64,000 nt of DNA from JAVBMP01 sp031552315 (lineage in GTDB: Bacteria; Desulfobacterota; Desulfovibrionia; Desulfovibrionales; Desulfovibrionaceae), in contig JAVBMP010000002.1 in NCBI GenBank assembly GCA_031552315.1, positions 1 through 64,000 on the forward strand. Reading direction: 5' to 3'. This document shows, piece after piece, positions 35,801-43,816 of this stretch. Both the position numbers and the translations under genes were made by a program. Every line of letters starts with the position of its first letter. Positions within the stretch are counted from its first letter, which is position 1. Below the pieces are notes generated by a model that ran no database searches, had not been told where the DNA came from, and was given only the letters and a program-made list of their open reading frames with translations.

Positions 35801-38800
35801 CGTGGAAACGCCTACAACAGCGGCTACGGAAGCCCCTTCCGCCTTCCTGCTGCCCCTTTCCGGCAAAACAGCAGAAGCCGCCCGCGCCCTTGGGGCATCT
35901 GTTGCCCGCTGGCTGAAGAACCTGGACTCCGGCGGCTTCAGCGCGGAAAAAGCGCTGGAACTTGGCGCGGCCTGCCGCCTGTATGGGTGTGAACGCGCGT
36001 CCTTGCCCTTCCGTCTGGCGGCTTCCGGCAGCAATGCCGTGGAACTGGCCGCCCAGCTGGAAGCCCTTGGCAAAGGGCGCCTTGCCGCCGCGCCTTCCAG
36101 TATTGCCGCGCCGGGCCTGCTTTTTACCGGGCAGGGTTCACAATACCCCGGCATGGGGCGGGAACTGTACGCCAGCTACCCCGTGTTCCGGCAGGAAATG
36201 GATCGTTGCGCGGAAATTTTGCGGGCTGAAGGGCTTGATCTTATCGGTCTGTTGTTCGGCCCGCCGGAAAATGCCAGTCCCGCCAATTCTGCCAGTTCTG
36301 CCAGTCCCGCCAGTCCCGCCGGGCATAAGGGCCAGCCTTCCCCCGCCGCAAGCGCGGATGAACTGGAACGCACCTCGCTTTCTCAACCGCTTATTGTCGC
36401 CTTTTCCTATAGCATGTGGCGGCTGTGGGAATCTTTCGGGCTGCGTTTTTCCGCCGCCATCGGGCATAGCATTGGGGAATACGCCGCTGCCGTTGCCTGC
36501 GGGGTGTTGAACCTTGAAAACGCCCTGCGCCTTGCGGCGGCGCGGGGCAGGGCCATGGAAGCGGCCCCCCCCGGCGCAATGGCCGCCGTGTTCCGGTCAG
36601 AGGCGGAACTGGCCCCGGTTTTGGCCAATTACCCGGACTTGGTGGTGGCTGCCGTCAACGCGCCGCAAGCGCTGGTTGTTTCCGGCCCGGAAAAATCGGT
36701 GGACGCCCTTTTGGCAGCCCTGTCCTTCTCGTCCGCTTTGCCCCATTCGCCCCTCTCGGCCCCTTCGTCCACCTTGCCCCCATCATCCGCTCCGGCAGGG
36801 GGAGGAAGCGGCGGCAAAAAGCTGCGCGTCAGCCGGGCCTTTCATTCACCGGACATGCGTGAAGCGGCCCGCCTGTTTGGGGAATACCTTGAAGCCATGC
36901 CTGGTTTGGTCTTCAACCAGCCGCAACATATGGATTTTATTTCCAGCGTAAGCGGCCTGCGCAATGACCCGGCAATTCAGACCAAAGAATACTGGGTAAG
37001 GCAAATCCTTGCCCCGGTGCGCTTTGCAGACGCGCTGCGCGCAATGGCGCAAAGCGCCGCCCTGGCTGTGGAGGCCGGGCCTTCCGCCGCGCTTTCCGGC
37101 CTGGCGGAACAGTGCGGGTACGGGCTGAAGGCCATGCCTTCCGCCGCCCCGCGCAAAAACGGCTTGCTGGCGCTGCTTTCCGCCGCCGCCCGTCTTTTCA
37201 TGGAAGGGCACGACCTGAATTGTGAAGCGCTTTACGCCCCCTTCCCCAAGCGCCATGTGGCTGTGCCGGGTTACCCCTTCCAACGGGAAAGGCACTGGAT
37301 GCCGGTTGTGAACGAGCTTGCCCCGGCAGGCGGGGCTTATGGCCGGGGCATGCCCCAATCCGCGCAAGGGGACGCAGCCCTGGCTGTACTGAACGCCGCC
37401 CCGGGTGAAAGGCTGGATAGCCCGGCTTTTGGCGGCGCGGCGGTGTTCCAGAGCGTTTTTTCAGATTCCGGCCCGGTGTTTTTGCATGAGCATGTCATAT
37501 TTGACAAGGCCATCAGCCCGGCGGCCGGGCACATGGCCATGCTGCTGGCCGCCGCCCGCGAATTGTGGGGGGATGGGCCATGTGAACTGCGCGATGTGGA
37601 CTTCCTTAACCCGCTGGTGGTGCCGCGCGGCGCGTCACGCCAGGTGCAGGTAATAATTGATGCGCCGCCTGAGATGTCTGGCGCAATGGAAAACCGCTTC
37701 CGCCTTGTCAGCCGGGACATGGGCGGGCCCGGCGGTTCTGGCAGCGGTTCGGGCGGCGGTTCAGGCGGATTTTCCACAGGCAGCGCTGCCTGGCTGGAAC
37801 ATTGCTCCGGCATTATTTCGCGCCGGGTAAGCCCCGCGCCGGTTCCTGATTTCGCGCCGGGCGGATTTTTTTCTAACGAACTGGGCAAAAAGGAATTTTA
37901 CCAGCATTTTATCAGCAGCGGTTACGCGGTTGGCCCCGGTTTTCAGCGGGTGGAACGCGCCAGCTACGCGGGCAGCCAGGGGCATTGCATGGTGGAAGCG
38001 CGGCGCGGTTCTTCGGGCGAGGCCGGGCATGTCATTTACCCCGGCGCCCTGGATTCCGTGCTGCAAACCATGTTGCCCTCCATTTTGGCGGAACTGCTCA
38101 AGCATATGTCCGGCACTTTGGTCATACCCATGCACCTTGACCGCCTTACCCTGTGGGGGCCGCTGCCGGAAAAGTTGTGGTGCCGCGCCAATGCCCGGCT
38201 GCTGGGCGATGCCGACGCGGTCAACGGCGCTACCCTTGCCCTTGACGCCAACGGCACGCCGTTGCTGGCACTTTCCGGCCTGCTGTTCCGCATGACGGAC
38301 AGCGCCACCCTTTACCGCCAGCTTGGGGCCAGCCCGTATGAATTGCTTTATGCGCGGCGCTGGTTCCCGCTGGCCCTGCCAGAAGGGTCAGAAGGGCCGG
38401 CATGGCCGAAAGGCGGCAATTCTTTGGCCCGGCCGTGCGTGCTGGCGCTTGGTGATGGCCGCCTGGCGCGGCGAATTGCCGCTTCCTGCTCTTTTGACCT
38501 GCTTGCGCCAGACCTGCTTACGCCAGACGGGCTTGAAGCCCCGTTTACGCCAGACGCGCTTGAAGCCCTGCTTGCCCAGCCGGGGCCGGTGGAAATAATC
38601 GCGGCGCACAGCCGCCCGGCAAGCCTTGCGAACCTGCCCGGCCTTTATGCGGCGGCGGAACAGGAAGAGGCAGACTGTGAAGCCTTTTTGCCCCTGCTGC
38701 AAAGCCTGGCCCGGCGCAATGCCCCTTCAACCCTGCGCCTGGCGCTTTCCGGCGCAAGCGGCGGGGATTGCGTGAATGACCCTGCCCAGCCGCGCGGCTT

Positions 38801-40277
38801 TGCCGGTTCCGGCCTGGCAGGCATGGCGGCCAGCTTCAATGTGGAATTTCCCGGAATTTTGCGCGGCATAACAGACTTCGCGCTGGAAGCGGAAGAACGC
38901 GACCTTGTGGCCTATGCCCGGCTGGCGCGTTCCGGCGCGTCTTTCAGCGGCGCTTTGCGGCGCGGCATGTTTTATCAGGCCAAACTTGCCCCCATCAAGG
39001 AAAAGGCGGCCCAAAAGGCGCAAGCAGCCGATTATTCCGGCACCCACCTGATCAGCGGCGGTTCCGGCGCATTGGCCCTGCATACCGCGCGTTGGCTGGC
39101 GGATCAGGGGGCGGAAGCCGTGGCCTTTTTCTCGCGCGGGGTCAAAAATTCAGAAGCCAAACGCCGGGCCTTTGAGGAACTTTCTGCCAAGGGCGTGAAA
39201 ATATTTGAATTGCAGGGTGATATAACCCGGCGGGCCGATGTGGAAAAGGCCCTGAACGCCCTGCGCCGCAGCGCCCCGCCCCTGCGCGGCTTTTTCCACG
39301 CCGCCGGCACGCTGGATGACAGCGTGGTGCTGGAACAGAACCCTGAACGCCTGCGCAAGGTCATGTCCCCCAAAGTCCTTGGGGCCGCGCTGGCGCATGA
39401 ACTGACCATGGACGATGACTTGCGGCATTTTGTGTGCTATTCCTCTGCCGCCTCGCTTTTGGGCAGCCCAGGCCAGGCCAACTACGCCGCCGCCAACTGC
39501 TTTTTGAACGCCTTTGCCGCCTGGCGGGCGGGCAATGGCCTGGCCGCTTCCGCCCCCTGCTGGGGCCCGTGGGCCGAGGGCGGCATGGCGGAAGCAGACG
39601 CGCGGCGCGGCAGCCACCTGGAAGGGCTTGGCATACTGGGCATGACGGCGGAAGAAGCCTTTGCCGCCTTCGCGACAGGCCGGGCGGAACATACCGAATT
39701 TGGCGTGATGCGCATGGACTGGCAGCGCTTTGGGCGCAGCCGGGGCCTGGAAAAAGACGGATACTTCAGCCTGCTGGTCAAGGAAGAAGCGGGCGGGGCC
39801 AAAGACGCGGCAGACGGGCAGGACGCCGCCCTGCTGGCCGGGTGCCGCGACGCGAGCGGGCGTTTTGAACGCGCCGCGCTGGCCGAAGCCCTGCGGGAAA
39901 TGGCCGCCGACCTGCTTGGCCTGGCGCAGGCATCTTCCCTGGCCCTGGACAAATCCTTGCTGGAATACGGCTTTGATTCGCTTATGACCGTGCGCTTCAG
40001 GACGGAACTAAGCCGCGAGCTTGGCCGCAACATTCCGGTTTCCATGATCTTTGAATACCCGGATATTGCCGGTATTGCCGGCTGGATTATAGAAACGGAC
40101 GCGGAAGGGCAGGGCGGTGATTCTGTTCAGGAAACGCCGGATAAAAGCGCCGCGCCCATTCCGTCCGGCCCGGCCGCTTCGCCAGCTTCGGCCAGCCCGG
40201 CGCCCAATTCGCTTCCGGACAAGCGCAATGTGCAAAACCTGCTGGAAGATATTGACGCCCTTCTGGGCGACGACTAG
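32877..40277 (+). CDS. Type I PKS 1: AT-ACP-KS-AT-DH-KR-ACP
   Basis: This 2466-residue protein combines a loading didomain and one extension module. The N-terminal AT has GHSGGE (Ser94) and the unusual VPFHSP in place of HAFH. ACP1 has LGLTSA (Ser417). KS is complete: DTACSSG (Cys669), EAHGTGT (His804) and NIGHLE (His844). AT2 has GHSIGEY (Ser1198) and RAFHSP. DH has HVIFDKAISP (His1539), where the usual Gly is Asp, and the second-half aspartate in YPGALDSVLQ (Asp1726). KR has SGGSGALAL, the LDD motif of B-type reductases and catalytic Tyr2203. ACP2 has YGFDSL (Ser2368). The short acidic C-terminus (NVQNLLEDIDALLGDD) looks like a docking tail for PKS2, 30 bases downstream. Expected chemistry is starter loading, one extension, ketoreduction and dehydration. 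Which AT takes hydroxymalonyl-ACP cannot be read from the motifs. Confidence 0.95.
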   Translation: MSLNLAVIFSGIGTQWNGMACELLDREAEFLTGFREFAQPFAALSGWSPEQKIREARDISSASMGHPCILAVEFGLLRLLQARGLTPSIYLGHSGGEVASAWASGALDAASAAALAWRHSLVLEHAAGRGRMLHLSLGEQEVVALLQPFAGKARIAAINSPNATVCSGDAAALSTLAASLPEGKARFLRIDVPFHSPDIEPWLDEFAFSAELAALCPAAPHTAVISSLHGGLAPAGKAHNEFDAAYWRRHISEPVRFAQAVSRAVECGVNCFVELSPHAVMQGSLAECLAGKESQIFCLPTLYRDGDPLACLAETFAELQRLFRPAPGHGKKSGHGEKSGPDLPELSEKARELALLPEKERIKALGKLVWRGLNAVLPTPLAAGTGETGGTDGPGGSGSLGGGRVHEAAFQELGLTSALALRLRAFLQDELGLPLPVSAVFNYPNIAALAGHLSSLLGEYSGAGAGSEAAPGHKPAPDGKGKNNRRGRFAAFAHEPLAVVGASCRFPGGITTLDGYWDFLLAGNDAVIPVPEDRWDRDLYYDPDREAPGKMYTREAAFLTTPVDAFDPFFFNMSAREAAQLDPQQRLLLEMSWEAFENAGINPARWRGRQAGVFTALTNNEYSRAHRDSFKRELIDAYSLTGTTASGACGRISYYFGFEGPCWSVDTACSSGLVALHCACQSLRSGESDLALVGGITLMLTPDLHVCFTKLGAISPDGRSKAFDDGADGYGRGEGGAVLLLKRLADAERDQDNILGLIRGSAINQDGKSNGLTAPNGLAQQKVIASALDNAGLAPASISYVEAHGTGTALGDSIELDALAAAYCKGRSAATPLRIGSVKANIGHLEPAAALASLLKVLLCLRHKTIPANIHIKTPNTRFDFKGNAVEAPQTPIAWRVENTAGDNPQPEARQPEEARQAGPAQGEPLRAGMSAFGFSGVNGHAIIEEYRPGTRPAPSVAGGEPSGEYSGEYAGKHAVETPTTAATEAPSAFLLPLSGKTAEAARALGASVARWLKNLDSGGFSAEKALELGAACRLYGCERASLPFRLAASGSNAVELAAQLEALGKGRLAAAPSSIAAPGLLFTGQGSQYPGMGRELYASYPVFRQEMDRCAEILRAEGLDLIGLLFGPPENASPANSASSASPASPAGHKGQPSPAASADELERTSLSQPLIVAFSYSMWRLWESFGLRFSAAIGHSIGEYAAAVACGVLNLENALRLAAARGRAMEAAPPGAMAAVFRSEAELAPVLANYPDLVVAAVNAPQALVVSGPEKSVDALLAALSFSSALPHSPLSAPSSTLPPSSAPAGGGSGGKKLRVSRAFHSPDMREAARLFGEYLEAMPGLVFNQPQHMDFISSVSGLRNDPAIQTKEYWVRQILAPVRFADALRAMAQSAALAVEAGPSAALSGLAEQCGYGLKAMPSAAPRKNGLLALLSAAARLFMEGHDLNCEALYAPFPKRHVAVPGYPFQRERHWMPVVNELAPAGGAYGRGMPQSAQGDAALAVLNAAPGERLDSPAFGGAAVFQSVFSDSGPVFLHEHVIFDKAISPAAGHMAMLLAAARELWGDGPCELRDVDFLNPLVVPRGASRQVQVIIDAPPEMSGAMENRFRLVSRDMGGPGGSGSGSGGGSGGFSTGSAAWLEHCSGIISRRVSPAPVPDFAPGGFFSNELGKKEFYQHFISSGYAVGPGFQRVERASYAGSQGHCMVEARRGSSGEAGHVIYPGALDSVLQTMLPSILAELLKHMSGTLVIPMHLDRLTLWGPLPEKLWCRANARLLGDADAVNGATLALDANGTPLLALSGLLFRMTDSATLYRQLGASPYELLYARRWFPLALPEGSEGPAWPKGGNSLARPCVLALGDGRLARRIAASCSFDLLAPDLLTPDGLEAPFTPDALEALLAQPGPVEIIAAHSRPASLANLPGLYAAAEQEEADCEAFLPLLQSLARRNAPSTLRLALSGASGGDCVNDPAQPRGFAGSGLAGMAASFNVEFPGILRGITDFALEAEERDLVAYARLARSGASFSGALRRGMFYQAKLAPIKEKAAQKAQAADYSGTHLISGGSGALALHTARWLADQGAEAVAFFSRGVKNSEAKRRAFEELSAKGVKIFELQGDITRRADVEKALNALRRSAPPLRGFFHAAGTLDDSVVLEQNPERLRKVMSPKVLGAALAHELTMDDDLRHFVCYSSAASLLGSPGQANYAAANCFLNAFAAWRAGNGLAASAPCWGPWAEGGMAEADARRGSHLEGLGILGMTAEEAFAAFATGRAEHTEFGVMRMDWQRFGRSRGLEKDGYFSLLVKEEAGGAKDAADGQDAALLAGCRDASGRFERAALAEALREMAADLLGLAQASSLALDKSLLEYGFDSLMTVRFRTELSRELGRNIPVSMIFEYPDIAGIAGWIIETDAEGQGGDSVQETPDKSAAPIPSGPAASPASASPAPNSLPDKRNVQNLLEDIDALLGDD
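36268..36324 (+). repeat. 9-bp units inside PKS1 acyltransferase 2
   Basis: GCCAGTCCC/GCCAGTTCT-type 9-bp units encode a Ser-Pro-Ala run between the N-terminal AT helix (LIGLLFGPPEN) and the SLSQPLI segment, before the GHSIGE nucleophile elbow. Confidence 0.75.
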
Positions 40278-40307
40278 CCCCCAAGGCTGTAATTTATAAG
40301 GAAAGCC

Positions 40308-43300
40308 ATGCTAGCGGAAAAGGAACAACAATATAAAGACGCCCTGCGGGCCGCCCGCGCCGCCATCAAAGAATTGCAGGACGAGATGCGCGAATTGCGG
40401 GAAAAGCCGCGCGAATTGCCGGGCAGCCGCCATGAAGCGCCGGGCGGGGCGGTGGCCGTAACAGGCATGTCTTGCCTGTTTCCCGGCGTGTACCCGCAAG
40501 ACGCGAGCACGGCGGATGACTTTTACCGTCAGCTTCTGGCCGGTACAGACAGCGTAATTCCCGTGCCGGAAGAACGCCGCCGGATATGGGGCCAGGCGGC
40601 CAGCGGAACGGGCAGCGCAACAGCCAGCGGAACGGGCAGCGGAACGGGCAGCGCAACGGATGCGACGGGCGACATGGCGGGCGACATGGCGGGGGGCATG
40701 GCGGCTTCAGGATCAAACCTGATCAAATACGGCTCCTTTTTGGGGCGCGACATCTTTGCCTTTGACAGCGCCTTTTTCCAAATTCCCCCGGCGGAAGCCC
40801 GCATGACTGACCCGCAGCACCGCCTTTTGCTGGAACTGGTCTGGCAGGCCTTTATGGACGCGGGCATAGACCCGGCCAAAACAGCGGGCAGCGGCACAGG
40901 GGTGTTCGCGGGCAAGACAAGCACGGATTTTTCCTTTGATTTGCTGGGCTGCGGGCCGCAATCCGCCGATGATCCGTACACCATGACCGGCAACATGCAC
41001 AGCGCTTTGGCCGGGCGCATCTCATACTTTTTTGACTGGACAGGCCCCTGTGTTTCTTGCGAAACCGCCTGTTCCACCGGCCTTGTGGCGGTAATGAACG
41101 CCGTTTCCAGCCTGCGCAACGGTGAATGCGCCCTGGCCGTGGCCGGGGCCGTAAACCTTATGCTTGGGCCAACCCCCTCACGCTGGCTTAACGCCATGCA
41201 TGCCCTTGCGCCAGATGGCCGCTGCAAGGCCTTTGGGGCCGGGGCGGACGGCTTTGGGCGCGGCGAGGGCGGCGGCGTCCTGCTGCTGAAGCGCCTGGCG
41301 GACGCGCAAAAAGACGGCGACCGCATCCATGCCGTGATTCTTGGCGGGGCCATAGGTTCAGACGGGCGCAGCCGCAGCTTTTCCGCCCCCAGCGCCAAAG
41401 GCCAGCGTGAGGTGATACGCCGCGCCCTGGAAGATGCCGGGGTCAAACCGGAAGATGTGGGCTACATTGAAACGCACGGCACCGGCACCCCGCTGGGCGA
41501 CCCCATAGAGGCGGAAAGCCTTGCCGCCGTTTACGGCAAGCGCAATTCAAGCCTGTACATAGGTTCGGTAAAAAGCAACGTGGGGCATTTGGAATCCGCC
41601 GCCGGCATGGCCGGGCTGATAAAGGCCATTGGGGCGCTGAAGGGCGGGGTTATACCCAAAACCCTGCACGCCGCGCCTTCCAACCCTCTGCTGGACTGGC
41701 AGGCCCTGCGCCTGGCCCCGGCGCTGGAAAATACCCCCTGGCCCGCAAAGTTGTACGGGCCCGCAAAGTTGTCCGCAAATTTGCCCGCGAATCCGTCTGG
41801 GCAGGAAGGCCGCCGCGTGGCCGGGGTAAGCAGTTTTGCCATTGCCGGAACCCTGGCCCACCTGATACTGGCCCAGGCCCCGGAACAGGAAGGTTCCGGC
41901 CCGGCTGAGCAGGCGGCGCAAAACGGCGTGACGGGTCAAATAGCTGCCGCCCGTGAAACCGGTTCACTTGATATTGCCTCCTCTGAAGGCGTCCCGGCGG
42001 AAGCCCCGGCCCCGCAATGCCTGGTATTGCCCCTTTCGGCCCTGAACGCGGAAACCTTGGCCGTTCAGGCGGAAGGCTGCGTGACCATGCTGGAAGGCGG
42101 CGTGTCCTGGGCGGCACTGTGTTCCGCCGCCTCCAACGCCCGCCCGCATCAGGCCGCTCTTTTTCCGGAACGCCTGGCCATTTGCGCGGCCAATTCCCCA
42201 GCCTGTCCCCCAACCGATTCCCCAGAAGCCTTAAAAGTTTTCAGCGCCTTCACCAGCGGCAAGGCCAACCGCGCCCTTTTGCGCGGCAAGGCCAGTAAAG
42301 CGTCCCCGGCCTTGTTTGTGTTCAGCGGGCAGGGTTCCCAGCTTGGCGGCATGGGGCGTGATCTTTACCGCGCCTTCCCGGAATTTCGCGCGGTGCTTGA
42401 CCGCTGCGAGGCGCTGGCCGCGCCGCTTCTGGGCCATTCCCTGCTGGAAGTGATGTTTGCGGAAAATGACCCCCGCCTTAATGAAACCCGCGTGACCCAA
42501 CCGGCCATTTACAGCCATCAGGCCGCGCTGGTCGAGCTTTTGCGCGCGCGCGGCGCGTTGCCCGGCGCGGTGCTGGGCCACAGCATTGGGGAATATGCCG
42601 CCGCCTTTGCCGCCGGGGTGTTCAGCCTGGAAGACGGGCTGGGCATTACCCTGAAGCGCGGGGCGCTGGCCGCCGCCATTGCGGAACCTGGGGCCATGGC
42701 CGCCGTGCTTTGCTCGCAGGCCACGGCCGCCGGGCTTCTGGCCCCTTGCGCCCAAGTTTCCGTTGCCGCGGTGAACGGGCCGGATACCGTAACCATATCT
42801 GGCCCGGAGGCTGCTGTGGCCGCCGCCTTGCGCCTGCTGCGGGAAAATGGGGTAGAAAGCAGGCCCATGCCGGTTTCCCACGCCTTTCACTGCGCCTTGA
42901 TTGAACCGGCCCTGCCGCCCTTTGCGGAATACTTGCGCGGGGTAAACTTTGCCGCGCCCCGCGTGCCCTTTATTTCTTGCCGCACCGGCGCGTTGCTGGA
43001 AGGCGGCATTGACTGGGCGGAATATTTTGTGGGGCAAACCCGGCAGCCTGTGCTCTTTTATCAGGCGCTTGCCGGGGCAAAGGAAGATGTTTTTTTGGAA
43101 ATAGGCGCCGGGCCAACCCTTACGTCCTACGGGCGGCAGTTCAGAAGCGAAGGCACATGGCTTTTTACGCAAAACGGCCCGGAAGGGGAACGCCCTTTGG
43201 CGCGGGCCCTGGCCGGGCTGCATGTTCTGGGGCATGAACTGAACTGGGGCTGGCAGCGCGGCGCGGCATGGCTGCCGGAAAAGGCCCCGCTTACGGCCTT

Positions 43301-43661
43301 CCGGCAGCAGCATCTTGCGCCGCCCGCGTTGCAGTCCATTTTGCCACCCATTTTGCCGCAGGCGCAGGAAAAAACAGCGGAAGGCGGGACAAAATCCGGG
43401 CCGCGAGACAGTATGGAAATTGGGCCAAAAGGGCAAGCTTTACCGCCAGTTGTATCTGCTTTGGCGCAGCGGGAAGCGGTTGAGGAAGACGCGCCCGGCA
43501 AGCCCATAGTTGACGTAAGCGCCATAAACGTTAATAGTGGTGGAAATAAGGAAGCGGCCCCGTCTTTGGACAGCCTGTTTGAACTTGCCCGGCTGCAATG
43601 TGAAACCTTTGGCCGGGTATGCGCCGCGCAAAATGAATATTTAAGTAAAATAAAGAGTTAG
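40308..43661 (+). CDS. Type I PKS 2: docking helix-KS-AT, no ACP
   Basis: The 1117-residue protein starts with a charged coiled coil (about residues 3-38), a typical PKS N-terminal docking element that matches the PKS1 tail. KS has ETACSTG (Cys255), IETHGTGT and NVGHLE. The AT has GHSIGEY (Ser759) and SHAFHC, the HAFH form usual for malonyl specificity. There is no KR, DH or carrier domain. The last 100 or so residues are low complexity, then end in a helix (LDSLFELARLQCETFGRVC). The missing ACP is found at the N-terminus of the NRPS, beside the aminotransferase, so a beta-keto chain would be made here and aminated there. Residues 98-132 inside the KS are a Gly/Ser/Thr/Ala repeat insertion. 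Confidence 0.95.
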   Translation: MLAEKEQQYKDALRAARAAIKELQDEMRELREKPRELPGSRHEAPGGAVAVTGMSCLFPGVYPQDASTADDFYRQLLAGTDSVIPVPEERRRIWGQAASGTGSATASGTGSGTGSATDATGDMAGDMAGGMAASGSNLIKYGSFLGRDIFAFDSAFFQIPPAEARMTDPQHRLLLELVWQAFMDAGIDPAKTAGSGTGVFAGKTSTDFSFDLLGCGPQSADDPYTMTGNMHSALAGRISYFFDWTGPCVSCETACSTGLVAVMNAVSSLRNGECALAVAGAVNLMLGPTPSRWLNAMHALAPDGRCKAFGAGADGFGRGEGGGVLLLKRLADAQKDGDRIHAVILGGAIGSDGRSRSFSAPSAKGQREVIRRALEDAGVKPEDVGYIETHGTGTPLGDPIEAESLAAVYGKRNSSLYIGSVKSNVGHLESAAGMAGLIKAIGALKGGVIPKTLHAAPSNPLLDWQALRLAPALENTPWPAKLYGPAKLSANLPANPSGQEGRRVAGVSSFAIAGTLAHLILAQAPEQEGSGPAEQAAQNGVTGQIAAARETGSLDIASSEGVPAEAPAPQCLVLPLSALNAETLAVQAEGCVTMLEGGVSWAALCSAASNARPHQAALFPERLAICAANSPACPPTDSPEALKVFSAFTSGKANRALLRGKASKASPALFVFSGQGSQLGGMGRDLYRAFPEFRAVLDRCEALAAPLLGHSLLEVMFAENDPRLNETRVTQPAIYSHQAALVELLRARGALPGAVLGHSIGEYAAAFAAGVFSLEDGLGITLKRGALAAAIAEPGAMAAVLCSQATAAGLLAPCAQVSVAAVNGPDTVTISGPEAAVAAALRLLRENGVESRPMPVSHAFHCALIEPALPPFAEYLRGVNFAAPRVPFISCRTGALLEGGIDWAEYFVGQTRQPVLFYQALAGAKEDVFLEIGAGPTLTSYGRQFRSEGTWLFTQNGPEGERPLARALAGLHVLGHELNWGWQRGAAWLPEKAPLTAFRQQHLAPPALQSILPPILPQAQEKTAEGGTKSGPRDSMEIGPKGQALPPVVSALAQREAVEEDAPGKPIVDVSAINVNSGGNKEAAPSLDSLFELARLQCETFGRVCAAQNEYLSKIKS
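40601..40704 (+). repeat. Short tandem repeats inside PKS2 ketosynthase
   Basis: GGAACGGGCAGC/GCAACAGCCAGC units, then GGCGACATGGCG units, encode about 35 extra residues (Gly/Ser/Thr/Ala/Met/Asp) in the loop between VIPVPEERRR and SFLGRDIFAFD of the KS. Confidence 0.85.
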
Positions 43662-43740
43662 CAAGTGTTGTCAGCTGGTTTTGTCAAAAAAACGGTTTGA
43701 ATTATCCGGTTCGCAGCATTTGGCCTGAATCATCCGGTCT

Positions 43741-43782
43741 ACATTACAGGGCCTACATCATAGGGCCTGAATTACAGGGCCA
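43741..43782. repeat. Three 14-bp tandem repeats between PKS2 and the ABC exporter
   Basis: ACATTACAGGGCCT, ACATCATAGGGCCT and GAATTACAGGGCCA follow one another directly. Just upstream, GAATTATCCGGT and GAATCATCCGGT are a further degenerate pair. They occupy most of the 155-base gap. Confidence 0.75.
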
Positions 43783-43816
43783 ATGGGCTGCGCAGCTATA
43801 AGGCAATGGGGCAATT

